Counted from the stretch's first letter, positions 26,771 to 36,371 are shown. The stretch: DNA of 38,309 nt from Verrucomicrobiota bacterium (GCA_003218515.1 QHNT01000275.1:1-38309); one strand, 5' to 3'. The notes: a model not told the origin generated them from the sequence alone. Made by a program: numbers and translations.

Positions 26771-27587
26771 ATTGCCCTTGCCCCAGCTTCTTCGATTTCT
26801 CGGACGCCGCGCGCACGGCGTTCATCAGCGCACCGCGCACGCCGGCCTTCTCCAGTTCGTGCAGACCTTCAATGGTTGTGCCGCCCGGACTCGTGACCAT
26901 GTCTTTTAGCGCACCGGGATGCAGGCCGGTTTCCAGGGCCATCTTCGCGCTGCCGAGCACGGTTTGCGCGGTGAGCTTCGTCGCCACGTCGCGCGGCAGA
27001 CCCGCCGCCACGCCGCCGTCGCTCAACGCTTCGATGATCAGGTAAACGTAAGCCGGCCCGCTCCCGCTTAAACCCGTGACCGCGTCGAGCAACGATTCCT
27101 TGAGCTGAAACGCCACGCCAATCGCCGAGAAAAGCTTCTGCGCCAGGCGTCCGTCCTCCGCCGTCGCGTTTTTGCCGAGAGCGTAAGCGGTCGCCGAAGC
27201 GCCGACCAGCGCCGGGGTGTTCGGCATCACGCGAATGACCCGCGCGCCGCTGCCCAGGCCGCCTTCCAGCCTCGCCAGAGTCACACCGGCGGCAATGGAG
27301 ACGAGCAATTTTTTCTCCGTGAATTCGCCGCCGACTTCCTTGAGCACGTCGGCGACCTGATCCGGTTTGACCGCCAGCAGCAACACGCCGGCAAATTTCA
27401 ATGCTTCAAGATTTGACGCAGTGGTCTTTGCGCCGGCTTCCCTGGCGAAGGCGGAACGGGCGGCGTCGATCGGATCACTGGCGATGATCTGGTCGGCGCC
27501 GGCCAGGTTCGCATGAATGAATCCTTTGGCCAAAGCGGTGGCCATCTTACCCGCACCGAGGAAGCCGATGGTGAGTTTTGCGGACAT
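26769..27587 (-). CDS. proC: pyrroline-5-carboxylate reductase
   Basis: TIGFLGAGKMATALAKGF, VIRVMPNTPALVGASATAY, DAVTGLSGSGPAYVYLIIEALSDGGVAAGLPRDVA, TSPGGTTIEGLHELEKAGVR. Confidence 0.94.
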   Translation of the reverse strand: MSAKLTIGFLGAGKMATALAKGFIHANLAGADQIIASDPIDAARSAFAREAGAKTTASNLEALKFAGVLLLAVKPDQVADVLKEVGGEFTEKKLLVSIAAGVTLARLEGGLGSGARVIRVMPNTPALVGASATAYALGKNATAEDGRLAQKLFSAIGVAFQLKESLLDAVTGLSGSGPAYVYLIIEALSDGGVAAGLPRDVATKLTAQTVLGSAKMALETGLHPGALKDMVTSPGGTTIEGLHELEKAGVRGALMNAVRAASEKSKKLGQGQ

Positions 27588-27730
27588 GCGCCGGATTGTT
27601 GAAGGTCAGCAGGGCCGGAGTCGAGCGCGAAAATTGCGAATGAGAAAAACTGGAGTGGCAGAGATCAGGTTCCTCTTGGCAGGTTTTGGGAAGCTTCCTC
27701 TCGCTTTTGCGCAGACATTGGGACCAGGAA

Positions 27731-27810
27731 CCACCCCCTCACCCGACCTCCGGCCACCCTCTCCCCCATCGGAGGAGAGGGAAGGGGTGAGGGGGATGGT
27801 TCATGGTCGA
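27731..27810. repeat. REP-like palindromic repeat (CCACCCCCTCACCC...CCCTCTCCCCCATCGGAGGAGAGGGaaGGGGTGAGGGGG)
   Basis: Nested palindrome matching the 7263 copy; downstream ATGGTTCATGG matches the module at 161-329. Confidence 0.75.
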
Positions 27811-27824
27811 ATCACCCTCGGCGA

Positions 27825-28031
27825 CTACAGAGCCATCGTCGAGTTGGATTGTCCAGGCAGGTTCACTCCCTGAGATTCAGGCACGATGGTCGCCCGGCGC
27901 AGGCGGTGCGTGCGGATAAACTCCACCGCCTGGCGCCACGACTCAAACGAGCCTACTAGCTTTCCGTTTTCAAAAACCGAAATGCGTCCCGAGGGAGGTT
28001 CGGTATGATGTTGCGGCTGTGAATCCACCAT
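27825..28031 (-). CDS. small hypothetical protein
   Basis: 68 aa ORF MVDSQPQHHTEPPSGRISVFENGKLVGSFESWRQAVEFIRTHRLRRATIVPES; plausible composition, no homology assigned. Confidence 0.4.
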   Translation of the reverse strand: MVDSQPQHHTEPPSGRISVFENGKLVGSFESWRQAVEFIRTHRLRRATIVPESQGVNLPGQSNSTMAL

Positions 28032-28227
28032 CGACTACAGCCCAAAAGCACCTTCCGTTCTCAGGCTGTCGCGAATCGGTATGAAATAGTGATAGCACGT
28101 TGTCTGGCAGGAGGTTTGAGAAAGTCGCCCAACAGTTCCTCGACACCTCTGGGAGCGCGTTGCATTGCAAATCCAATGCTTGCGCAGGAGGATAATTTGC
28201 AACTAAAGCAGTTTGAACTGATCCCCG

Positions 28228-28767
28228 TCAACCTTCCTTGAGCCTGGCGGCGAACGCGGCAGAGCGGCGCAGACCTTCATCGAATTGTTCTGCCGTCAGA
28301 AGTAGGTTGACGCGTTCGAGGTGCGTTTCCGAATCTTTGTAGCCTTGCTCCGCCGCCAGATTAAACCACTTGAACGCTTCGATCCTTGCTTCGCCGGTAC
28401 TGCCTTTGGACAAATCAAAGCTGTCGCGCTGACACCGCTTGCCCATTTGAAACTGCGCTCCGGCATCGCCCTGATCGGCGGCTTTGAGAAACCACTTTGC
28501 CGCTTCCGCCTGGTCTTTCGCCACGCCTTGTCCGTGGTCATACATCAGGGCAAGGTTGAATTGCGCCAGCGCATATCCCCGCTCGGCCGATTTCCGATAC
28601 CATTTGGCGGCTTCGGAGTCGTCCTGTGCTTCGCCTGCACCGATGTCGTAGTTCACTGCCAGCCCGAATTGCGTCTCAGCGTCAACCAAAGAGGAGTCGC
28701 TTTTGACGCGGGCTGAATCCGCGGCCTCATCGTGGCGAAAGAGTTTCCGATACCAGCTCTTGCTCAT
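28228..28767 (-). CDS. Sel1-like repeat protein
   Basis: DSEAAKWYRKSAERGYALAQFNLALMYDHGQGVAKDQAEAAKWFLKAADQGDAGAQFQMG; classic SLR repeats. Confidence 0.88.
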   Translation of the reverse strand: MSKSWYRKLFRHDEAADSARVKSDSSLVDAETQFGLAVNYDIGAGEAQDDSEAAKWYRKSAERGYALAQFNLALMYDHGQGVAKDQAEAAKWFLKAADQGDAGAQFQMGKRCQRDSFDLSKGSTGEARIEAFKWFNLAAEQGYKDSETHLERVNLLLTAEQFDEGLRRSAAFAARLKEG

Positions 28768-28779
28768 GGCGCCAAGGAC

Positions 28780-29931
28780 TCAAGCAAACTGCGTCTGCAC
28801 CATCCCGTGAGCCTCCTTCCACTGCCGGATGGCAGCGCGGAGGTGAGCGGCGGCGGTTTCGAACTCGCGCCTCAGCTCGGCGATTTTTTCTCGCGACGCC
28901 GCAATTCTTTTTTCCGTGGCCAGCAGGTATTCGTTCTTTCGCCGTTCCCAGTTTTCGACCGCCTGGCGCAACCGTTCCTGGGCAGTTCGGAGCATGGCGT
29001 GCGTCCGTTCCGGAAGCTGGACCGCCTTGGCGTTCAACCGCGTTTCCAGTTGCCGTTGTTTTTCCGTGATTTCCCGCAGCAGAATTTTTTCGGCGGGAAC
29101 ACGGCGCAGTTCGACGACGAGTCCAAGCCTGTGCAACAGCCAGATGGTCCATTTGGTGGGATCAAACTGCCAGGGCTTCACTCCATTGCGGTAGTCGAGC
29201 TGAAACTCATGGTGAAAATTGTGGTAACCCTCGCCGAAAGTAAACAGAGCCATCCAGGCGCTGTCTCGGGCGGTGCAGCGGCTGGAATACGGTTGTTTGC
29301 CGATCGTGTGGCAAAGCGAATTGATGAAAAAAGTCATGTGCTGAACAACGACGACCCGGGCCATTCCCGCGATCAGAAAACCGCCCAACGCGGCGGGCCA
29401 TCCGCCCCACGCCCATCCGATCGCCGTGGGCAGCGCGAAGCCGGTCAGGATGGCGATGAGGTAATAGTAGCGGTGCTGCCACAGCACCAGCCGGTCCTGC
29501 TGCAGGTCGGATACCTGGTTGTCCAGGCACGACTCCGGTTTCAGCTTGAAGAGAATCCAGCCGATGTGGGCGTGGAAAAAGCCTTTCGTGATGTCATAAG
29601 GATCGTCGTGCTGATCCACAAATTTATGGTGACGGCGATGGTCGGCGGCCCAGTGCAAGACCGAGTTTTCGAAAGCGGCGGCGCCAAACAACAGCGTGAA
29701 CAAGCGCACCGGCCAGCTCGCCTGAAATGTTCGATGGGAAAAGAGGCGATGGTAGCCGAGCGTGATGCTGAGGCCGGTGCACCCAAAAAAGATAACGAAC
29801 AGCGATACCTGAAACCAGTCCAGGCCATAGCGCCACAGATAAGCCGGAACCGCGGTCAGCGTTGCGAGCAACGTGCCGATCAGAAACAGGCTGTTCTTCC
29901 AGTTAACGGACTTCCAGAGAATACGATTCAT
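28780..29931 (-). CDS. acyl-CoA desaturase (fatty acid desaturase) with C-terminal coiled-coil extension
   Basis: Histidine boxes HRLFSH, HRRHH, HNFHH; long C-terminal helical tail after RVPAEKILLREITEKQRQLE. Confidence 0.9.
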   Translation of the reverse strand: MNRILWKSVNWKNSLFLIGTLLATLTAVPAYLWRYGLDWFQVSLFVIFFGCTGLSITLGYHRLFSHRTFQASWPVRLFTLLFGAAAFENSVLHWAADHRRHHKFVDQHDDPYDITKGFFHAHIGWILFKLKPESCLDNQVSDLQQDRLVLWQHRYYYLIAILTGFALPTAIGWAWGGWPAALGGFLIAGMARVVVVQHMTFFINSLCHTIGKQPYSSRCTARDSAWMALFTFGEGYHNFHHEFQLDYRNGVKPWQFDPTKWTIWLLHRLGLVVELRRVPAEKILLREITEKQRQLETRLNAKAVQLPERTHAMLRTAQERLRQAVENWERRKNEYLLATEKRIAASREKIAELRREFETAAAHLRAAIRQWKEAHGMVQTQFA

Positions 29932-30167
29932 ACAAAATTTTGCTTCAACACCCGGCATTACGACTGTTCATGACAGCTATTCGCTTTAGATTGCCTGCTC
30001 CTTTCCAAACTGTTCCCGACCGCCGGGTTTCAAATCCTCATTGAACTCACTTTCAACTGAAGATCCACCATGCCTTGGAATCAACAACGCATCTAAGTCC
30101 TTTAAATTGTGCCCTCTTTTGGGGTGAATGCAACTGCTAAGTTCAGGGTCCAGTGCGACATAATGTC

Positions 30168-31439
30168 CTACCCCGAGCCGTTCAGCCGCCCATACTTGCG
30201 AATCTCCGGCCAGATCAGCGCCGTGGCGATTACCACGAGGATTGTGCCGACGCCGCCGGAAACGACTGAAAACACCGGTCCGAAAAGGTGCGCGACGAAT
30301 CCGGATTCAAAACCACCCAGTTCGTTCGACGTGCCGATGAACAGGCTGTTCACCGCGGAGACCCGCCCGCGCGTCTCGTCGGGCGTGAGCAGTTGCACCA
30401 GTGTGTGCCGCACCACCACGCTCACGTTGTCCACGGCGCCACAAAGGAAGAGCATCGCGAACGAGAACCAGAACCACCTGGAAAAGCCGAAGGCAATTGT
30501 CGCCAGCCCGAACAAGGTGACCGCCCAGATCAAGGCGCGTCCGGCCTGTCGCAGCGGGGTCCGATGCGCCAGATAAAGGGCCGAAACCACGGAGCCGAGC
30601 GGCAGCGCTGCCTGCAAGATGCCGAGACCGGTCGGTCCAGCCCGCAGAATGTCTTTGGCATAGACCGGCAGCAACGCGGTCGCCCCGCCCAGCAGCACGG
30701 CGAACAAATCGAGCGTAATTGTGCCGAGGATGACCTTGGTTCTATAGACAAATTTGAATCCAGCGAGCAGACTCGAAAGCGACATTTCCTCTTTTGCCAT
30801 GACGGTTTGCCGGCTGCGCACCAGGGCAATGAGTGTCAGGCAAACCAAGGTCGTGGCCGCGTTGATGGCGTAAACCACTGCTGCCTTGTGCGTTAGCGCA
30901 ATCAAGGCGCCCCCCGCCGCCGGACCAAGCACCGACGAAAGGTGGAAGGCGCCCGTGTTCCACGTCACCGCGCGGGAAAATTCCTGCCGCGGCACAAGCT
31001 GCGGCAGGAACGCCTGGCTGGCCGGCCAGAGGAACGTGCGCGCGAATCCAGCCGCAAAGAGGCAGCCGTAGATCCAGAGAACATCAGCGTGAAAGGCGGA
31101 AATCAGCGTCAAACCAATACTCGACAACGCAGCCAGAAAAACCATGCCGAGAATCGTGCGCTTGCGTGGGTAATTGTCGGCGACGTGGCCGGCGGGAAGA
31201 ATGAGCAAGACCATCGGCACCATCTGTGTGAGGCCGACCAATCCCAGCGCGAGCGAGGAACGCGTGCGCTCGTAAAGCTCCCATCCTACCGCGACCGTCA
31301 ACATCTGTTGCCCCAGCGCGGCGATGAAACGCGCAATCAAATAAAGCGAGAAATCACGGTTTCGAAGAATGGCGTAAGGATCGTCGCTTGCAGCGGCGCG
31401 GGGCGGTGGCAGCGGTTCAATTGACGGCCCGGAATCCAT
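30168..31439 (-). CDS. MFS transporter (EntS-like)
   Basis: NRDFSLYLIARFIAALGQQMLTVAVGWELYERTRSSLALGLVGLTQMVPMVLLILPAGHVADNYPRK. Confidence 0.88.
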   Translation of the reverse strand: MDSGPSIEPLPPPRAAASDDPYAILRNRDFSLYLIARFIAALGQQMLTVAVGWELYERTRSSLALGLVGLTQMVPMVLLILPAGHVADNYPRKRTILGMVFLAALSSIGLTLISAFHADVLWIYGCLFAAGFARTFLWPASQAFLPQLVPRQEFSRAVTWNTGAFHLSSVLGPAAGGALIALTHKAAVVYAINAATTLVCLTLIALVRSRQTVMAKEEMSLSSLLAGFKFVYRTKVILGTITLDLFAVLLGGATALLPVYAKDILRAGPTGLGILQAALPLGSVVSALYLAHRTPLRQAGRALIWAVTLFGLATIAFGFSRWFWFSFAMLFLCGAVDNVSVVVRHTLVQLLTPDETRGRVSAVNSLFIGTSNELGGFESGFVAHLFGPVFSVVSGGVGTILVVIATALIWPEIRKYGRLNGSG

Positions 31440-31562
31440 CGTGTTGAAAACAAAGCACCATCACTCCCCAAACTCAAAACCAACCCTGGAAAGAGGGCGC
31501 TCCTGACGGAGCCCGGTCAAAGCAAAACGCAAGCGAGCAAGTCCACCCTGGACACAAGCGGC

Positions 31563-31739
31563 CTAGTACGACAACAGGGAGATTTCGTTACATCCCAAAG
31601 CTCCCGCCCGTCGCAAGGCTAGCAGGGCAGGGCGCGTCACTCCGTGCGCGCCGCTCGGGGAACAGATTCGAGTCTGCGGCGCGCACGGAGTGACGCACCC
31701 TACCTGACATGCATCGAAGTTTCTTTGTCACGGTACTAG
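31563..31739. mobile_element. MITE-like dispersed element, copy 2 (core inverted relative to copy 1)
   Basis: CTAGTACGACAACAGGGAGATTTCGTTACATCCC...CATCGAAGTTTCTTTGTCACGGTACTAG; loop TCGGGGAACAGATTCGAGTCT is the near-exact reverse complement of the copy-1 loop. Confidence 0.85.
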
Positions 31740-33895
31740 ATTTTCAACGCTTTCGGCGCCATTGGCAGCGAGCGCAGACGAACACCTGTGGCATCGCAAA
31801 TGGCATTGCCAAGTGCCGGCGCGATTCCGACGATGGGCGTTTCCCCCGCGCCGGTGGAGGGCAAATCTTTGCGGTCGAGCAATACGACTTCGATTTCCGG
31901 TGAGTCGCTGAACCGCGGCACGCGGTAGCGGGAAAAGCGCGGGTTCAGGATCTTGCCGTTGTCAAATCGGACCGCTTCGAACAGCGCGCCGCCCATCCCC
32001 ATCAGGATCGCCCCTTCGTTTTGGTTTTTCAGGTGGTCAGGGTTCAGCACGGCGCCGCACTCGAAGGCCTGTACGACGCGGACCACCTTGACTGTTCCGC
32101 CGACGCGGTCCACCGCGACTTCGGCGCAGGTCGCAACGTAAGCCCCTTTTTCAAATCCGCCCGCAACGCCGAAACCGTGATCGGGCGAAGGCTTGTTCTT
32201 TCCCCAGCCAAATGTCTTCGCCGCGGCCTCCAGCACGGCGCGCAGCCGCGCGTCCTGGAGATTTTTCAGACGAAATCCGAGCGGGTCGAGTTTGACCAGA
32301 CGGGCCAGCTCGTCGATATGCGACTCGCGCGCGAAGTGGTTCGCGGTGGACGCCAGCGCGCGATACGAACCCTGCCGTAACGGCGAGTGCGCCTGATGAA
32401 ATTCGGTCTTTTGGTTGGGAATGTGGTACAGCGCGCGGATGCCCGATCCGCCGGAGTTGTAGTTGTGAAATTCCCACGCCGTGATCGTGCCGTCGTCCTC
32501 GACGCTGCTGGTGATCTCGATCACCCCCGCCGGACGAAAGTACGCCCAGGTGAATTCCTCCTCGCGCGTCCAGACGAGCTTTACCGGTTTCTGTGCGGCC
32601 CTGGCCAGACGCGCGGCTTCCACGGCCGCTTCACCCGTGTGCTTGCCGCCATAACCGGAGCCCGTGTCGGGCACGATAACGCGGACGCGCTCTTCGGGAA
32701 TGCGAAACGCCTGCGCCAGCTCGCTTCGCACGCCAAAAGGACGCTGCGTGCCGGTCCACACGGTAAGCTGGTCTTCCTTCCACTCGGCCACAGCAGCGCG
32801 CGGTTCAAGCGGCGCATGGGCGACGTAAGCAACGGTGTAAGTTTGCTGAAGCTTGTGCTCGGCCGCAGGCGGTTTGTCTTCGCTTGAATCAGGTTTTTGA
32901 GCGATGGAATCGCCGCTCCGTTGCACGTCGGCCGATTTGCCCTTCAGATGGTCGAAGAGTTCGCTGTCGGAGATTTGCGGCGCGGTCTTCCACTCGGCGC
33001 GAATCGCGGCGATGGCCTGCGCAGCGAGATGCTCGTTCGGCGCGGTCACACCGACAAATTCGCCATCGCGAACCACCGTGACGCCCGGCATGGCTTCGGC
33101 CGGCTTTGCGTCCAGCGAGGCGAGCGTTGCGCCGAACGCGGCGGGCCGAAGCACTTTTCCGTGCTGCATTCCGGGGACCTGAACGTCCGGCGTGTATTTG
33201 TGCTTTCCAGTGACAAAATCTCGCCCGTCAATTTTAGGAACAGGCGTGCCGGCAACTTTCCATTCGACTGCGGGAGTTGTGTTATCGGCGACTGTTTTTG
33301 TCAGCTTCCGGCCGCTGGTCAATTCGCCAAAGCCGACCGATTGCTTCGTCTCGGAATGGACGATTTTGCCGCTGGTTGCGGCGAGCGATTTTCGATCCGC
33401 CTGCCATAATGCGGCGGCCAGATCGATCAACACTTCGCGCGCCGTCGCGGACACCTTGCGAAGCTGAGCCGCCATATCAGGCGTCGTGCGACTGCCGAAC
33501 GTCCCGGCGTCGTACGGCGTCAATTCGGTGTCGGCCATGGTCAAGCGAATCGAACTGATCGGAACGCGCAGTTCCTCGGCGACAACTTGCGTGAGTGACG
33601 TGCGAATGTTCTGGCCCACTTCGACCTTGCCGGTGAAAACGGTCACCTGGCCGTCCTCGCCGATGTGCAGCCACGCTCCAAGCTCCTGCGGACGACGTTG
33701 ACCAAAGCCGCCGCGCCGTCGGCCACCGCCCGACTCCTGCGCCGCGACTTCCTCGATCAGTAAAAGGACGACGACACCGCTGCCGAGGACTTTGAAGAAG
33801 TCGCGCCGCGCCAAATCGAAATGATAAACCGGCGCCGCGTGGAGTTCGTAGCGCTCCGCCTCGAACGAACTGTCGAGAAGCAACGGCGCTTTCAT
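31736..33895 (-). CDS. xanthine dehydrogenase/aldehyde oxidase-family molybdopterin-binding subunit, Tat-like signal
   Basis: ARRDFFKVLGSGVVVLLL leader; GKVEVGQNIRTSLTQVVAEELRVP, TGTQRPFGVRSELAQAF, GSGYGGKHTGEAAVEAARLARAAQKPVKLVWTREEEF. ATG 33895 inferred. Confidence 0.88.
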   Translation of the reverse strand: MKAPLLLDSSFEAERYELHAAPVYHFDLARRDFFKVLGSGVVVLLLIEEVAAQESGGGRRRGGFGQRRPQELGAWLHIGEDGQVTVFTGKVEVGQNIRTSLTQVVAEELRVPISSIRLTMADTELTPYDAGTFGSRTTPDMAAQLRKVSATAREVLIDLAAALWQADRKSLAATSGKIVHSETKQSVGFGELTSGRKLTKTVADNTTPAVEWKVAGTPVPKIDGRDFVTGKHKYTPDVQVPGMQHGKVLRPAAFGATLASLDAKPAEAMPGVTVVRDGEFVGVTAPNEHLAAQAIAAIRAEWKTAPQISDSELFDHLKGKSADVQRSGDSIAQKPDSSEDKPPAAEHKLQQTYTVAYVAHAPLEPRAAVAEWKEDQLTVWTGTQRPFGVRSELAQAFRIPEERVRVIVPDTGSGYGGKHTGEAAVEAARLARAAQKPVKLVWTREEEFTWAYFRPAGVIEITSSVEDDGTITAWEFHNYNSGGSGIRALYHIPNQKTEFHQAHSPLRQGSYRALASTANHFARESHIDELARLVKLDPLGFRLKNLQDARLRAVLEAAAKTFGWGKNKPSPDHGFGVAGGFEKGAYVATCAEVAVDRVGGTVKVVRVVQAFECGAVLNPDHLKNQNEGAILMGMGGALFEAVRFDNGKILNPRFSRYRVPRFSDSPEIEVVLLDRKDLPSTGAGETPIVGIAPALGNAICDATGVRLRSLPMAPKALKI

Positions 33896-34368
33896 TTTGC
33901 GCCTCCCGAGGTGGCCGCGGCGCGCTGGATGGCCGCGATGATCCGCGGATAAGTGCCGCAACGACAAATGTTCCCCTCCATGGAACGAACGATGTCTTCC
34001 CGCGATGGGTTCGGGGTCCGCCTCAGCAGCGCGACACCCGACATAACCATGCCCGCTGTGCAGTAGGCGCATTGCATCGCGCCGATTTCAAGAAATGCTT
34101 CCTGTAAGGGATGCAGCCGCCCGTGTTGTTCCAGCCCTTCGATGGTGATGATTTTTTTCTGCCCGACCTTTCCGACCTGAGTAAGGCACGAGTGCGTGGG
34201 TGTGCCCTCAATCAAGACCGTGCAAGCGCCGCACTGGCCTTCGCCGCACCCGTATTTGGCGCCCGTCAGGTCGAGGTCATCCCGCAGGACGCTGAGCAGA
34301 CTGCGCTCGGAATCGGCGTCCACTCCAAGCGTTTTGCCGTTGACGTGAAGTTCAGTGACCTTCGGCAT
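33892..34368 (-). CDS. (2Fe-2S)-binding subunit of Mo-hydroxylase
   Basis: YGCGEGQCGACTVLIEG, MQCAYCTAGMVMSG, EGNICRCGTYPRI; 4-bp overlap with the Moco subunit. Confidence 0.92.
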   Translation of the reverse strand: MPKVTELHVNGKTLGVDADSERSLLSVLRDDLDLTGAKYGCGEGQCGACTVLIEGTPTHSCLTQVGKVGQKKIITIEGLEQHGRLHPLQEAFLEIGAMQCAYCTAGMVMSGVALLRRTPNPSREDIVRSMEGNICRCGTYPRIIAAIQRAAATSGGAK

Positions 34369-34483
34369 AAGAACGAGTTCAATCTGTCGCGCCGGTGAAT
34401 ACTTTACAAGAGACGCGCCCGGCTGAAAAATGGTTTCTTCTTTCCTTTCTTCGCGCGGGTCTCGTTGCCGACCTTCAGCGCCC

Positions 34484-34592
34484 CGACGGCACAAGCACCG
34501 CTCTTAATCGTAATCTTACTCTTAATCTCCAAGAACCTAAGCCGAGCAAGATTACGATTAGGATTAAGATTAGGAGCTGCCCGTGCGGTCGC
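34484..34592. repeat. imperfect intergenic inverted repeat with (C)TTAATC/GTAATC motif arms
   Basis: CTCTTAATCGTAATCTTACTCTTAATCTCC vs AGATTACGATTAGGATTAAGATTAGGAGC; outer flanks CGACGGCACAAGCACCGCTC / GAGCTGCCCGTGCGGTCG also partly pair. Confidence 0.7.
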
Positions 34593-34755
34593 GCTACCGG
34601 GCAAGCGGCCGCCTCCACCGGGCGCATTCACACGCGGCTTGCCACAATTGGCCGCGGCTGGTAGCCATACCACGAATCCCGCGCATGGCGTTCAAGCGCC
34701 GCAGCCGCCGGGTTGATCGAAATCAATGCACCAAACACTTCGAAAAGCGCACAAC

Positions 34756-35586
34756 ATGAAAACGAACGAATGGATTCCGTTTCTTCTGGCCATTGTGGCT
34801 TCGAGCAGCGCCTTCGGCTTGCTGCGAGGAGCCGAGCACGCGCCGGTCGGTTACACCGACACGCCGATGTTGCCCGGCGGCAAGTGGCACGTGCACGACC
34901 CGGACCGTCCTCAGCCGAAAGTTGTTACGCTCGGCACGCCGGAGACGCCCGGCAAACCGCCGTCCGATGCCATCGTTTTGTTCGACGGCGCAGACCTGTC
35001 CAGGTGGCGCAACGACCACGGCGAACCTTCGCGTTGGGTCGTGAAGGACGGCGCGATGACGGTCCCACCCAAGAAAGGCAAGGACACTCCGGCAGAAGAC
35101 ATCTGGACGAAGGAGGAGTTTGGCGACATTCAACTCCACCTTGAGTTTGCCACACCTGACCCGCCTCACGGCGACAGTCAGGAGCGGGGCAACAGCGGCG
35201 TTTTCCTGTTCGGTCGGTATGAACTGCAGGTGCTCGACAGCTATCACAACCGTACTTACGCGGATGGCGGTTGCGCCGCGATTTACGGGCAATCTCCGCC
35301 ATTGGTGAACGCCGCCCGTCCGCCGGGCGAATGGCAGACGTACGATGTCGTATTCATCGCGCCGCGTTTCAAAGACGGCAAACTGGAGTCCCCCGCTCAC
35401 ATCACGGTGTTTCACAACGGCGTTCTGGTGCAAAACCACACGGAGATACTCGGCGAAACGGGGCACAAGATTCTCGCGAAATACAAACCGCACGGTCCCC
35501 AAGGCCCGCTCAGGCTTCAGGACCACGGCAATCCTATTCGCTACCGCAACATTTGGGTTCGCCCCCTGAATATCTCCAACGAATAA
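34756..35586 (+). CDS. DUF1080 (3-keto-disaccharide hydrolase-like) protein
   Basis: [18 protein letters not shown]...WVVKDGAMTVPPKKG...TKEEFGDIQLHLEFATP...GNSGVFLFGRYELQVLDSY. Confidence 0.88.
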   Translation: MKTNEWIPFLLAIVASSSAFGLLRGAEHAPVGYTDTPMLPGGKWHVHDPDRPQPKVVTLGTPETPGKPPSDAIVLFDGADLSRWRNDHGEPSRWVVKDGAMTVPPKKGKDTPAEDIWTKEEFGDIQLHLEFATPDPPHGDSQERGNSGVFLFGRYELQVLDSYHNRTYADGGCAAIYGQSPPLVNAARPPGEWQTYDVVFIAPRFKDGKLESPAHITVFHNGVLVQNHTEILGETGHKILAKYKPHGPQGPLRLQDHGNPIRYRNIWVRPLNISNE

Positions 35587-35615
35587 CAACCGCTTAACGT
35601 CAACCCGATCTGCCA

Positions 35616-36344
35616 ATGAACAACTCACCCGCTTTCAATCGTTGCGCTAAACTTGCCGCGCTTTTCTGTGTTGCAAGCCTGGCGACTGCTTTGATCGGTT
35701 TCGCCGCGGACAAGAAAGAAGAGAAGGAGCCGACCGTCATCGATCCCGGCCCGCCGCCATCCGATGCGATCGTACTGTTCGACGGCAAGGATTTGTCGAA
35801 GTGGCAAAGCGCCAAAGGCGCCGAAGCAAAGTGGAAATTGCTCGGCGACGGCTCGATGGAAGTCAACGGCACGGGCAGCATCATGACGAAAGAAGAGTTC
35901 GGTGATGTGCAGTTGCACGTCGAGTGGGCGACGCCGAAGGAGGTCAAAGGCCATGGGCAGGAGCGTGGCAACAGCGGCGTTTATCTGCAGGGCCGCTACG
36001 AAATCCAGGTGCTCGATTCTTTCGAAAACAAGACTTACTTCAACGGTCAGGCCGGCGCCTTCTACGAGCACAACGCGCCGCTCGTCAACGCATCACGCAA
36101 GCCGGGGGAATGGCAGACCTACGACATCATCTATCATCCGCCGAAAGCGGGTGCGGATGGAAAACCGGTTCCAGGCTCGTTCACGGTCCTGCACAATGGC
36201 GTGCTGATTCAGGACCACATTCCGGTGACCGGCGACGCGACCCGCGCGGCAAACTTCCAGGGCATCGCGCCAAAAGGCTCGCTGGTTCTGCAGGACCACG
36301 GCAATCCCGTCCGCTATCGCAATATCTGGGTGCGCCGCCTTTGA
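35616..36344 (+). CDS. DUF1080 (3-keto-disaccharide hydrolase-like) protein, tandem paralog
   Basis: [18 protein letters not shown]...[17 protein letters not shown]...[19 protein letters not shown]. Confidence 0.9.
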   Translation: MNNSPAFNRCAKLAALFCVASLATALIGFAADKKEEKEPTVIDPGPPPSDAIVLFDGKDLSKWQSAKGAEAKWKLLGDGSMEVNGTGSIMTKEEFGDVQLHVEWATPKEVKGHGQERGNSGVYLQGRYEIQVLDSFENKTYFNGQAGAFYEHNAPLVNASRKPGEWQTYDIIYHPPKAGADGKPVPGSFTVLHNGVLIQDHIPVTGDATRAANFQGIAPKGSLVLQDHGNPVRYRNIWVRRL

Positions 36345-36371
36345 CCGGCACTAAACCGTTGCCGGCTGGTA

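Noticed and set aside
29960-30167. Spacer checked for tRNA or small RNA
   Set aside because: No cloverleaf, TTCGA-type T-loop or terminator evident by eye; a tRNAscan/Rfam search would be needed.
34500-34576. Telomere-like GATTAGGATTAAG repeats
   Set aside because: Degenerate, short and mirrored as an inverted repeat inside a chromosomal-looking region; no sign of a linear end.
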